Program-made: the position numbers and the translations under genes | Notes under the pieces: generated by a model | Databases searched by the model: none | What the model saw: only the letters and a program-made list of their open reading frames with translations | What the model was told of the DNA's origin: nothing | Shown here: in pieces, positions 1-5,873 of the stretch | How positions within the stretch are numbered: position 1 is the stretch's first letter | Layout of the letters: the number at the start of each line of letters is the position of its first letter | Assembly: GCA_003527165.1 (NCBI GenBank) | Contig: DPSI01000050.1 | Coordinates: forward strand, 1 to 6,294 | DNA: 6,294 bases | Reading direction: 5' to 3' | Origin: Pseudomonas sp. | GTDB taxonomy: Bacteria > Pseudomonadota > Gammaproteobacteria > Pseudomonadales > Pseudomonadaceae

Positions 1-346
1 GTTCGGCCACGCCAAAGAACAGCAGGGCGATGCCATAACCGGCTGAAAACAGCATGGCGAACCAGGCGGGGAAACTGTACTGCGGTTCGGCGTGGTCAGG
101 CCCTAGCTTGATGCTTCCCCAAGGGGTCATGGCGATGCCGACGATGAACACCAGAAAGAAGGCCACCGATAGCATGTAGAACCAGCCGAAGTTGGTGGTG
201 ATGAAGGCCAGCGTCGAGCTGAACACTTCACCGGCCAGGTCCGGATTGCTGATGGTTCCGATCACCAGCAGCAGCATCACGATCACCGCGGGGATAAACA
301 CCGGAAAAAGGATGATGGCCTTGGGTAGCTTCTTTTCTGCTTCCAT
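1..346 (-). CDS. BCCT-family transporter, N-terminal part (cut by window edge)
   Basis: Partial gene: start at 346, 115 complete codons, running off the left edge. The product is an inner-membrane secondary transporter of the betaine/choline/carnitine family, which imports trimethylammonium-type compatible solutes, usually with Na+ or H+. Visible features are a short charged N-terminus (MEAEKKLPK), a first hydrophobic helix at about residues 11-32, a second at about 52-73 beginning GWFYMLS, and the family stretch GSIKLGPDHAEPQYSFPAWF (residues 77-96). The start of TM3 then reads MLFSAGYGIALLFFGVAE. The family consensus there is FSAGMGIGLMFFGVAEP, so the Met and last Gly of the GMGIG motif are Tyr and Ala here. 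The ATG at 346 fits the family N-terminus, but its ribosome site is weak (AGAGAA about 11 bases upstream). Full length should be over 500 residues. Substrate cannot be assigned from this part. It lies 227 bp downstream of a solute-binding protein gene on the same strand. Confidence 0.92.
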   Translation of the reverse strand, partial: MEAEKKLPKAIILFPVFIPAVIVMLLLVIGTISNPDLAGEVFSSTLAFITTNFGWFYMLSVAFFLVFIVGIAMTPWGSIKLGPDHAEPQYSFPAWFAMLFSAGYGIALLFFGVAE

Positions 347-573
347 ATGTCGTTCAGTTCTCTGGCTGCTAGAGGGGGACGGAAACGCGCCATGGCTCCG
401 AAGCAAAGTTGCTTTCAGAAGGGTAGACGGTGATTTGGCATGGATTGCTCAACTGACAAGCTGATTCGTGCGCTATGGCGTGTCGCTACCGAAGCGGCCG
501 GGCATGATATGCCGTCACGATTTCGGCTGGTCGCGGTTGCAAATGCTAATAGAGGTTGGCGCGTGATGGGCGC
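347..573 (-). other. Intergenic gap between solute-binding protein and BCCT genes
   Basis: This 227-bp gap has no supported gene. I see no clear intrinsic terminator after the solute-binding gene and no convincing -35/-10 pair for the BCCT gene. TTGTCA on the minus strand resembles a -35 box, but the hexamer 17 bases further on is a poor -10. Two small inverted repeats occur: GGCAT-GAT-ATGCC at 501-513, and AGCAA-AG-TTGCT near 413-424. Either could be a repressor site or chance. The length is enough for the BCCT gene to have its own promoter, so an operon with the upstream gene is uncertain. Confidence 0.4.
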
Positions 574-1353
574 TCAGTAAGCCGCTTCCAACTGATGGCG
601 CCGCAAGATTTTCGGCACGGTGCCGTCGGCTATGAGCCCATCCAGCGCCCGTTCGAATGCCTGAAACTGCGCCTCGCTGACGCGCTTGCGCGAAAGCCCT
701 ATGCCGTAGGAGACCGCCGCAAGCTGGCCGACCTCACGGAGCCCGACGAGCTGCTCCTCTTCGATCAGATGCCAAGCTACATCCTGGTTGAGTACAGCCA
801 CGCCGCCCTCGCCGAAGCGCCCCGAGTCCAACATGCGCAGCAGGCGGCGATTGTTGGCGGTCAGGTGTATTTGAACATTGCTTACCTGCTTGATGCGTTG
901 GGCGAGGACGTAGGACGTGCCGGAAGGGCCGTAGACGCCGATCATCCTGCCGGTCAGGTCGCGTGGTTGGCTATAGACGAAAGCACTGTCATCGCGGGCG
1001 AATATGCTATAGCGCGACGTGACCAGCATGCGGGTAATGTGAAATTCACGCTCGCGCTGCGGCGAACGAACCACGGTGAAGATACCGTCGGCTTCGCCCT
1101 GCTCGGCCAGCCGCAGCGCCCGCCGCCATGGGTGAACCATGATCGAGCAGTCCTGGCGCAGACGCTCGCAGACTGCTTGCACGATTTCCACCAGCGGACC
1201 GCTCGCCTGGTCCACTCCTGCATCGATATGGCTGAAACCTTCGGCAGGATAGGTAAACGGTGGGAAATCCTCGGTGACGAACGTCCAGCCTGCCGCGCTT
1301 GCCGGAGCGGCAAGGGCCAGCCAAATCAGTAAAATCGAGAGAAACATCCGCAC
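574..1353 (-). CDS. Periplasmic solute-binding protein, SBP_bac_3 type
   Basis: Complete 259-residue protein with a Sec signal peptide: hydrophobic core FLSILLIWLALAA, then an APASA|AG cleavage site near residues 20-21. There is no lipobox Cys, so the mature protein should be soluble in the periplasm. The mature part opens with WTFVTEDFPPFTY (from residue 23), the usual first strand and ligand-loop pattern of family 3 binding proteins. SGPLVEIVQAVCERL and HPWRRALRLAEQGEADGIFT follow (to about residue 93). Cys62 and Cys69 may form a disulfide. The second lobe contains IGVYGPSGTSYVL (138-150). Family members bind polar amino acids or similar small molecules for an ABC importer, but no permease or ATPase gene is visible, so ligand and partner are unknown. 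GTG at 1353 is preferred over ATG at 1347 because AGGAG lies 9 bases before the GTG but 15 before the ATG. The long antisense reading frame over this gene is a shadow. Confidence 0.9.
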   Translation of the reverse strand: MRMFLSILLIWLALAAPASAAGWTFVTEDFPPFTYPAEGFSHIDAGVDQASGPLVEIVQAVCERLRQDCSIMVHPWRRALRLAEQGEADGIFTVVRSPQREREFHITRMLVTSRYSIFARDDSAFVYSQPRDLTGRMIGVYGPSGTSYVLAQRIKQVSNVQIHLTANNRRLLRMLDSGRFGEGGVAVLNQDVAWHLIEEEQLVGLREVGQLAAVSYGIGLSRKRVSEAQFQAFERALDGLIADGTVPKILRRHQLEAAY

Positions 1354-1362
1354 TGCTTTATG

Positions 1363-1367
1363 CTCCT
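1363..1367 (-). promoter_or_regulatory. Ribosome binding site of the solute-binding protein gene
   Basis: The minus strand reads AGGAG here, followed by nine bases (CATAAAGCA) and then GTG. This spacing supports the GTG at 1353 over the in-frame ATG six bases further on. No clear promoter was recognised in the roughly 50 bases upstream. Confidence 0.7.
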
Positions 1368-1415
1368 GCCTGCTCGACTGGCCATCCTTAGCGTTACAAC
1401 CAGCAGTGGCAAAGG

Positions 1416-1830
1416 TTATGTGTAATTCTCATGGATAGCCAGCGGGTCGAGCAGGCTGCGCTGCAGCCGCGTGCGCGGGCGAAAGCGAAGAATTGGCGAA
1501 CAGACTTGCGGTGCGCCATCACGCCGGACCCCAGCATCATGCCCATGCCACCCAGCCAGTAGCCGAAGCTACGCCAGCCGAAGTGCAGGAGCGTCTACGG
1601 AAATGTCGGGTGTGGGCTGCAGGCCCAATTCGCTGCCATACAGGGCGGCGTGCTTGTAGGGCCGGCTGGTCACCAGCACCTCTTTCTACGGTGCCTTGCC
1701 CTGCGGTTCGCTACGTGACGTGGCGGGAACCTCGACATCGGCATCGCCGGGCAGGTTTGGCTGTGTCGATGAACCGCAAAGGCTATCGAGGCTGGGCGCC
1801 GAAAGAAGCAGCGCGTTAATGTCTAAGCGA
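1416..1830 (-). pseudogene. Possible decayed coding remnant, product not recognised
   Basis: No intact gene occupies the stretch between the tRNA-Phe terminator and the solute-binding gene, but one minus-strand frame reads like protein in pieces. Its pieces include NLPGDADVEVPATS, then a stop at 1688-1686, then VLVTSRPYKHAALYGSELGL and PTPDISVDAP, then a stop at 1571-1569, and finally RLQRSLLDPLAIHENYT with a stop at 1418-1416. Between about 1591 and 1465 the more protein-like text is in a neighbouring frame: LLHFGWRSFGYWLGG followed by MGMMLGSGVMAHRKS, which is hydrophobic and could be a membrane segment. Jumping between frames would join these into one product, as expected of a gene with two frameshifts and at least one nonsense change. 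I do not recognise the family. Chance open frames in G+C-rich DNA are a real alternative. Plus-strand frames here are Arg-rich and look like shadows. Confidence 0.3.
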
Positions 1831-1866
1831 AAACGACCAGTTGCGAGTCGCAAGGGAGCAGCAGAA

Positions 1867-1899
1867 AGCAAAAAGGCCCACCACATGGGTGAGCCTTTT
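1867..1899 (-). terminator. Intrinsic terminator of tRNA-Phe
   Basis: On the minus strand AAAAGGCTCACC pairs with GGTGGGCCTTTT around a five-base loop (CATGT). This gives a 12-bp stem with one G-T wobble (arms at 1888-1899 and 1871-1882) running into a T-rich end, TTTTTGC. It begins 12 bases after the CCA end of the tRNA gene, so it is well placed to end that transcript. Confidence 0.9.
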
Positions 1900-1911
1900 C
1901 GTTCGGATTAG

Positions 1912-1987
1912 TGGTGCCCAGGGACGGAATCGAACCGCCGACACGGGGATTTTCAATCCCCTGCTCTACCGACTGAGCTACCTGGGC
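1912..1987 (-). tRNA. tRNA-Phe (anticodon GAA)
   Basis: A full 76-nt cloverleaf can be folded. The acceptor stem is GCCCAGG with CCTGGGC. The D arm is GCTC/GAGC and the anticodon stem is GGGGA/TCCCC around TTGAAAA, which puts the anticodon GAA at 1954-1952. The variable loop is GTGTC. The T stem GGCGG/CCGTC has one G-T wobble around TTCGATT. The CCA end is encoded. The sequence agrees with the bacterial tRNA-Phe consensus. The gene has its own promoter and terminator and lies downstream of yggX. The 3' half of tRNA genes is a common target for site-specific integrases, but I saw no second copy of this 3' end and no integrase gene in the window. Confidence 0.99.
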
Positions 1988-1998
1988 AACGGGGCGCT

Positions 1999-2027
1999 AT
2001 TAGACGGATTTGGCTTTTGCCTGTCAA
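1999..2027 (-). promoter_or_regulatory. Sigma70 promoter of tRNA-Phe
   Basis: The minus strand has a perfect -35 box TTGACA (2027-2022), a 17-base spacer and a -10 box TCTAAT (2004-1999, five of six consensus bases). Transcription would start near 1992, giving a leader of only about five bases. The segment between -10 and the gene (AGCGCCCCG) is G/C-rich, like the discriminators of stable-RNA promoters under stringent control. An A/T-rich run at 2039-2048, about 50 bases upstream of the start, could act as an UP element or a Fis site. Confidence 0.85.
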
Positions 2028-2107
2028 GCATGGCTGGGAAAATATTTAGCCAGAACGGGCGTTTAGCGTTGTGATGGGTGTTTCTGGCAACCGCGGCGGT
2101 CCGCGTG

Positions 2108-2138
2108 GAGCGAGCATGGCGCAGTGCAGTGCTCGCTC
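2108..2138 (-). terminator. Hairpin after yggX, possible end of the asmA-mutY-yggX operon
   Basis: GAGCGAGCA pairs perfectly with TGCTCGCTC (9 bp) around a 13-base loop, starting 12 bases past the yggX stop codon. No T run follows, since the next bases are CCACGCGG. It may be a weak or Rho-assisted terminator, or a 3' structure that protects the mRNA from exonucleases. Confidence 0.45.
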
Positions 2139-2150
2139 GGGTGCAGCAGA

Positions 2151-2423
2151 TCATTCGCTCGGCGGTACATAACCTTCAGCCTGAGCGTAATCCTCGCCGG
2201 AGAAGAACTTGTCCATTTCGGCTTGCAGGAACTTGCGATCCTCGGCGTTCATCATGTTCAGTCGGCGCTCGTTGATTAGCATGGTTTGGTGCTTCTGCCA
2301 GTCGTCCCAGGCCTTCTTCGACACGTTGTTATAGATATCCTCGCCCTTCGGGCCCGGGTACGGGGGACGGTCGAGGCCGGGTAGTTGTTCTTTGTACTTG
2401 CGGCAGTTCACGGTGCGAGTCAT
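2151..2423 (-). CDS. yggX: YggX-family Fe(II) trafficking / oxidative damage protection protein
   Basis: A complete 90-residue cytoplasmic protein at the normal family length. It begins [20 protein letters not shown] and carries the family blocks [40 protein letters not shown] and, near the end, AEGYVPPSE. The conserved Cys7 is present. Residue 6 is Asn, where I recall a hydrophobic residue in Pseudomonas relatives. In enteric bacteria the family protects Fe-S clusters and helps resist superoxide, probably by handling labile ferrous iron. The ATG overlaps the mutY stop codon as ATGA and has its own good ribosome site (AGGAG, 7 bases upstream), so translation is likely both coupled and independently initiated. 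It is the last gene of the asmA-mutY-yggX operon. Confidence 0.98.
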   Translation of the reverse strand: MTRTVNCRKYKEQLPGLDRPPYPGPKGEDIYNNVSKKAWDDWQKHQTMLINERRLNMMNAEDRKFLQAEMDKFFSGEDYAQAEGYVPPSE

Positions 2424-3502
2424 GACATCTCTCCTGCGTTCAATTCGGCCGCGGCGCGCTTGAGCAGCGTCTTCACCGGGGCGGCGAGCCCCAGTCGCGG
2501 CGGGGTCGCGAGGTTATACCAGAGCCAGTCTGGCTCGGCCACGGCGTCGGCCTCGGACTTGACTCTGATCAGCCAGGGCTCGATGGCCAGCTGGAAATGG
2601 CTGAAGGTATGGGTCAGGCCGGGCAGTTCATGCCGCTGCTGCAGCTGCAGGGCGTGACGTTCGGCGAGCGGGTCGAGCGCGGCCAGGTCGTCCAACTCCG
2701 GCAGGCTCCAAAGTCCGCCCCAAAGGCCAGTGGGTGGGCGGCGATAAAGCAGGATGGCGCCCTCATGATTGGCCAGCAACGGCATCAGCGTGCGCTTCTG
2801 CGGCAATGTCTTGCGCGGCTTGGGCACCGGGAACTCGGTTTCGCGGCCGAGCAGATGGGCGCGACAGCCGGCTTTAAGCGGGCAGAGCAGGCAGCTCGGT
2901 TTGCTGCGCGTGCAGAGCGTTGCGCCCAGGTCCATCATCGCCTGGGTGTAGTGGTTGACGCGAGTTTGCGGAGTCAGTCGCTCGGCCACTTCCCAAAGCT
3001 GTCTGGCGATTTTAGGTTCACCTGGATAGCCATCCTGCGCGACGTAGCGGGCCAGCACTCGCTTGACGTTGCCGTCGAGTATCGGCGCACGCAGACCCAT
3101 GCTCAGGCTGGCGATAGCCCCGGCTGTGGAGCGGCCGATACCGGGGAGTTCGGCGAGCCGGTCTACGCTTTGTGGAAATTCGCCGTCATGCTCGGCCACG
3201 ATCAGCTTGGCGGTCTTGTGCAGGTTGCGTGCCCGGCTGTAGTAGCCGAGCCCGGTCCACAGGTGCAGCACCTCATCCTCGGCGGCGCTGGCCAGGGTTT
3301 GCACTGTGGGTAGTGCATCCATGAATCGGTCGAAGTAGCCGAGCACGGTGCTGACCTGGGTCTGCTGCAGCATGATCTCCGATACCCAGACCCGGTACGG
3401 CGTGATGCCCTGCTGCCAGAGCAGGTCCTTGCGGCCGTGGCGGTCGTACCAGTCGAGAACGGCCGCGCCGAATTGCTCATCACTCAACGCTTGTGGAGTC
3501 AT
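2420..3502 (-). CDS. mutY: Adenine DNA glycosylase MutY
   Basis: Complete 360-residue base-excision repair enzyme that removes adenine mispaired with 8-oxoguanine, preventing G:C to T:A transversions. The N-terminal HhH-GPD domain has catalytic Glu42 in [10 protein letters not shown], the helix-hairpin-helix [12 protein letters not shown] (119-130) and catalytic Asp143 in [13 protein letters not shown]. The iron-sulfur loop has Cys197, Cys204, Cys207 and Cys213 (C-X6-C-X2-C-X5-C), all expected for a 4Fe-4S cluster. The C-terminal NUDIX-like domain that recognises 8-oxoG contains [14 protein letters not shown] (256-269) and the FSH triad at 300-302 ([10 protein letters not shown]). Length and all key residues are normal, so it should be functional. 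The ATG overlaps the asmA stop codon as ATGA. Only a weak AAGG lies upstream (12 bases), so translation probably depends on coupling from asmA. Confidence 0.99.
   Translation of the reverse strand: MTPQALSDEQFGAAVLDWYDRHGRKDLLWQQGITPYRVWVSEIMLQQTQVSTVLGYFDRFMDALPTVQTLASAAEDEVLHLWTGLGYYSRARNLHKTAKLIVAEHDGEFPQSVDRLAELPGIGRSTAGAIASLSMGLRAPILDGNVKRVLARYVAQDGYPGEPKIARQLWEVAERLTPQTRVNHYTQAMMDLGATLCTRSKPSCLLCPLKAGCRAHLLGRETEFPVPKPRKTLPQKRTLMPLLANHEGAILLYRRPPTGLWGGLWSLPELDDLAALDPLAERHALQLQQRHELPGLTHTFSHFQLAIEPWLIRVKSEADAVAEPDWLWYNLATPPRLGLAAPVKTLLKRAAAELNAGEMS
2431..2435 (-). promoter_or_regulatory. Ribosome binding site of yggX inside the mutY 3' end
   Basis: The minus strand reads AGGAG seven bases before the yggX ATG, inside the last codons of mutY. 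It fixes the yggX start and suggests yggX is translated more strongly than mutY, whose start lacks a comparable site. Confidence 0.75.
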
Positions 3503-5724
3503 CGATTGAACAGGCCTTTCAGAGCGTCTTTCAATTCAGGGCTGACCTTGTCACCGAGTTTCTCTTCGATGGTCTCGTTGAGTTTGTCCCCTGCGAGTCT
3601 GGCGGCGATCTTGCCGAGACCGTCGTTGTCGAAGCGACAGGCCTTGGCGCCCAGTTCCAGCGGGCCGCGGCAGCGCAGCGGCCATTCGATACCGACATAG
3701 CGCTCGTTGACTGCACAGGCCGGGTCGGGCATGTCACCCTTGTCACCTTCGATGACGATGCCGACGCGATAGTCCATGCCCAGAACGCGCAGATCGACAT
3801 CGCCGTTGCCGTTAACGGTCAGGCCGGGAATGCTGGCCTTGAGGTCCGGATTGCTGGCGACGCCGTTACGCAGGGTGAGGTTGCCTTTCAGCTCGCGGAA
3901 CGGCGTGTCCTTGCTGCGCGGTTCGCTGGCCAGCGGCTTGCGGTTGAGAGTGGCGATCGCGCGGCAGAGCTGCTGCTCGAGGTTGGCGTCGACGAGGATG
4001 CCGTTATCGATGATGAATCCGATCTTGCCGTTGAGGTTGTCTATCCAGGCCTTCTGGCTGTTGCCTTGGCTGCGAATGTCACCGTCCAGGTTGAGTAGAC
4101 CCTTGATCACCACCTTTTCGCCCTGGCTTTGCAGCAGTTGTTCGACCGGGACGCGAGCGAAGCGAGTCTGGGCAGTTATCAGCGGCACCTGTGGTCGTAC
4201 ATCGAGGCTGGCCGAGGCTTCCAGCCGGCCGTTATAGATACCGCTGCGCAGCTCCTCCAGCGTCAGCAAGCCACCTGCGCTGACTGCCCTGAGGACGAAA
4301 TTGTCGAGCGGCAGCTTCATTGCGGTGAGGCTGCCGATGTCCAGGTTGATCCGTGTATCGAGGCTGCGCAACGCACCGGTCGGCAGAACCGAGGCCTCGC
4401 TCCAGGCCTGCTGGGTCGGCTTGTCGGGCAAGGGTGTGGTGCCGCTACCGATCACCGCGGCTTCGGTAGCCTGTACTTCAGTTTGGCGTGCCGCGTCGGC
4501 GGAGTCTTCCTTTGCTGGCGGCGGTAGATACCGGTCGAGGTTCAGCTGGTCGCCTTTGAGATCGACGCGCAGCGCCTGCTTGGCGAAATCGCTGACAGCG
4601 ATCTGGCCGGTAAAGGTGCTGCTGTCCAGTTTCAGGTTGAGTTCTTCGAAGGTCAGACTGGTCGAGGTGCCGGCCAAGCGGGTGACCAGTTCGGCTTTGT
4701 TCAGAGCGGTGCTGTCGGCCATCGCTGGTAGCTGCTGGCCGATGCTCTCGAGAAATTCGCGCAGGTTGAACTCGGCGATGGACAGGGCGCCGGCGATTTT
4801 TGGCTCTTCCTGCAGGTTGCGTGCCTTCAGCTCGCCAAGACCGCGCAACTGGTTGGCGGTGAACTTGAGGCTGGTCCATTCGGCGATGTCGGCGGCCAGG
4901 TCGGCCAGCAGCTGTCCCTGAGCGCTGAAGGAGAGGGTCTTGCCCTGCAGCGGCTCACCGGAGGCCTCGCCGCTCAGGCGCAGGTCTTCGAGCTGATAGC
5001 GTTGCAGGGTGGTATCGAAGCGCAGCGCGCCCTGCAATTCGGTTCGTGCACGCATCACCGGCTGGTTGCTGCCGAAGAAGGCGTTGAGCTTGACCGGAAT
5101 CGAGGTGGCTTCGCGGATGGCGCCCGTGGTCAGCTCGATGCCCTCGGCGCTGAATTGCTGGCCGCTTTGCGCATCATGGTAGGCCACCCGTGCATCGCTG
5201 ATGGTCAGGCTGTCGATATCCAGTTGCAGAGGGCGCCGGGATTCATCGGTTTGCTGTTCATCGGCGGGAGCTTCGGCCTGTTCCGCTGGCGGCGTGTCGC
5301 TGGGCTGCGTTTCCTGACCGGCTGGTTGCCCGACGCCTTCCCAGTTGCCCCTGCCGTTCTCGTCGCGAGCCAGGGTCAGATTGAGACCGTTGAGCGTGAT
5401 GTCGCTCATCTCTACTTCGCGGCTGAACAGCGGTAGCACCCGGACTGACAGACCCAGCATGCGCAGGTCGGCGAAGGGTTGCTGCGGCGTCCGCACGCTG
5501 GCCAGGGTGGTGTCGTGCAGTTCCAGGCCGAGCCAGGGGAACAGGCTCCAGCCGATATCGCCGTCGATGTTGAGTTCAAGTCCGGCCTTGTCGCGGGCAA
5601 GCGCGCGGATTTCATCCTTGTAATCGTTGGGATCGAACAGATGGGTCAGGGCAAAGCCCAATGCGACGATGAGCAGCAGCAACCCGAGGATTACTAGGCC
5701 CAGGATCTTGCCGAGCGCTTTCAT
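3499..5724 (-). CDS. asmA: AsmA family protein
   Basis: Complete protein of 741 residues, close to other AsmA proteins of this group. It has a single N-terminal membrane anchor (about residues 5-28, KILGLVILGLLLLIVALGFA), followed by FDPNDYKDEI and GWSLFPWLGLEL, typical of the AsmA N-terminal domain. The rest should be periplasmic beta-rich repeats ending in the AsmA C-terminal region (GLLNLDGDIRSQG, IDNGILVDANLEQQ, LKGNLTLRNGV). Two low-complexity linkers interrupt it: a Gln/Glu/Pro/Ala-rich one at about 132-164 and another at about 402-449. AsmA relatives act in outer-membrane assembly or lipid homeostasis and structurally resemble bridge-like lipid transfer proteins; the exact role here is inferred. 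The ATG at 5724 is chosen because AAGGA lies 7 bases upstream and the anchor follows directly. Extending to 5781 would translate through the likely -10 box. It is the first gene of the operon, and its stop overlaps mutY. Confidence 0.94.
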   Translation of the reverse strand: MKALGKILGLVILGLLLLIVALGFALTHLFDPNDYKDEIRALARDKAGLELNIDGDIGWSLFPWLGLELHDTTLASVRTPQQPFADLRMLGLSVRVLPLFSREVEMSDITLNGLNLTLARDENGRGNWEGVGQPAGQETQPSDTPPAEQAEAPADEQQTDESRRPLQLDIDSLTISDARVAYHDAQSGQQFSAEGIELTTGAIREATSIPVKLNAFFGSNQPVMRARTELQGALRFDTTLQRYQLEDLRLSGEASGEPLQGKTLSFSAQGQLLADLAADIAEWTSLKFTANQLRGLGELKARNLQEEPKIAGALSIAEFNLREFLESIGQQLPAMADSTALNKAELVTRLAGTSTSLTFEELNLKLDSSTFTGQIAVSDFAKQALRVDLKGDQLNLDRYLPPPAKEDSADAARQTEVQATEAAVIGSGTTPLPDKPTQQAWSEASVLPTGALRSLDTRINLDIGSLTAMKLPLDNFVLRAVSAGGLLTLEELRSGIYNGRLEASASLDVRPQVPLITAQTRFARVPVEQLLQSQGEKVVIKGLLNLDGDIRSQGNSQKAWIDNLNGKIGFIIDNGILVDANLEQQLCRAIATLNRKPLASEPRSKDTPFRELKGNLTLRNGVASNPDLKASIPGLTVNGNGDVDLRVLGMDYRVGIVIEGDKGDMPDPACAVNERYVGIEWPLRCRGPLELGAKACRFDNDGLGKIAARLAGDKLNETIEEKLGDKVSPELKDALKGLFNR

Positions 5725-5731
5725 GGACAGG

Positions 5732-5736
5732 TCCTT
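5732..5736 (-). promoter_or_regulatory. Ribosome binding site of asmA
   Basis: AAGGA on the minus strand, 7 bases before the ATG at 5724. It decides the asmA start against the longer frame opening at 5781. Confidence 0.8.
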
Positions 5737-5761
5737 TGTGTTTGGCATTTCAAAAGCAACG

Positions 5762-5790
5762 AGTATAGCGCCACGAACCATGGCTTTCGC
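5762..5790 (-). promoter_or_regulatory. Likely sigma70 promoter of the asmA-mutY-yggX operon
   Basis: TATACT (5767-5762, five of six consensus -10 bases) lies 37 bases before the asmA start, giving a leader of roughly 30 bases. A matching -35 box is not evident: the hexamer 17 bases upstream is close to GCGAAA. The promoter would therefore need an activator or be of modest strength. The call rests mainly on the -10 and its position. Confidence 0.55.
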
Positions 5791-5873
5791 CGCAGCTGGC
5801 GTTGGAGTGACTGCCTGCGCCTGGGTTCATCTGACCGCATGAGCTACAAGCCCGGCGCAGCTGTCAGCCCGTA

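Noticed and set aside
556..1332. Long plus-strand reading frame antisense to the solute-binding gene
   Set aside because: It mirrors the codon pattern of the minus-strand gene. The minus-strand product has a signal peptide and family motifs, whereas the plus-strand product shows no recognisable domain and no ribosome site.
1493..1819. 108-codon plus-strand frame in the gene-poor stretch
   Set aside because: The product is Arg/Ala/His-rich, typical of a chance frame in high-G+C DNA. No ribosome site or domain was seen, and the minus strand is more protein-like.
1400..1911. Integrative element or attachment-site duplication at tRNA-Phe
   Set aside because: No integrase, no transposase and no second copy of the tRNA 3' end were found in the window, and the tRNA terminator is intact. 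Only a decayed remnant can be suggested.
2597..3313. 238-codon plus-strand frame antisense to mutY
   Set aside because: It overlaps the fully conserved MutY catalytic domain, and its translation shows no family features.
3493..4098. 201-codon plus-strand frame antisense to asmA
   Set aside because: It is a shadow frame of G+C-rich coding DNA. Its Ala/Val/Asp-rich composition and lack of domains contrast with the clear AsmA product on the other strand.
5725..5781. N-terminal extension of AsmA to a start at 5781
   Set aside because: The extra 19 residues would be encoded over the likely -10 box and precede the membrane anchor unnaturally. ATG 5724 has AAGGA at 7 bases.
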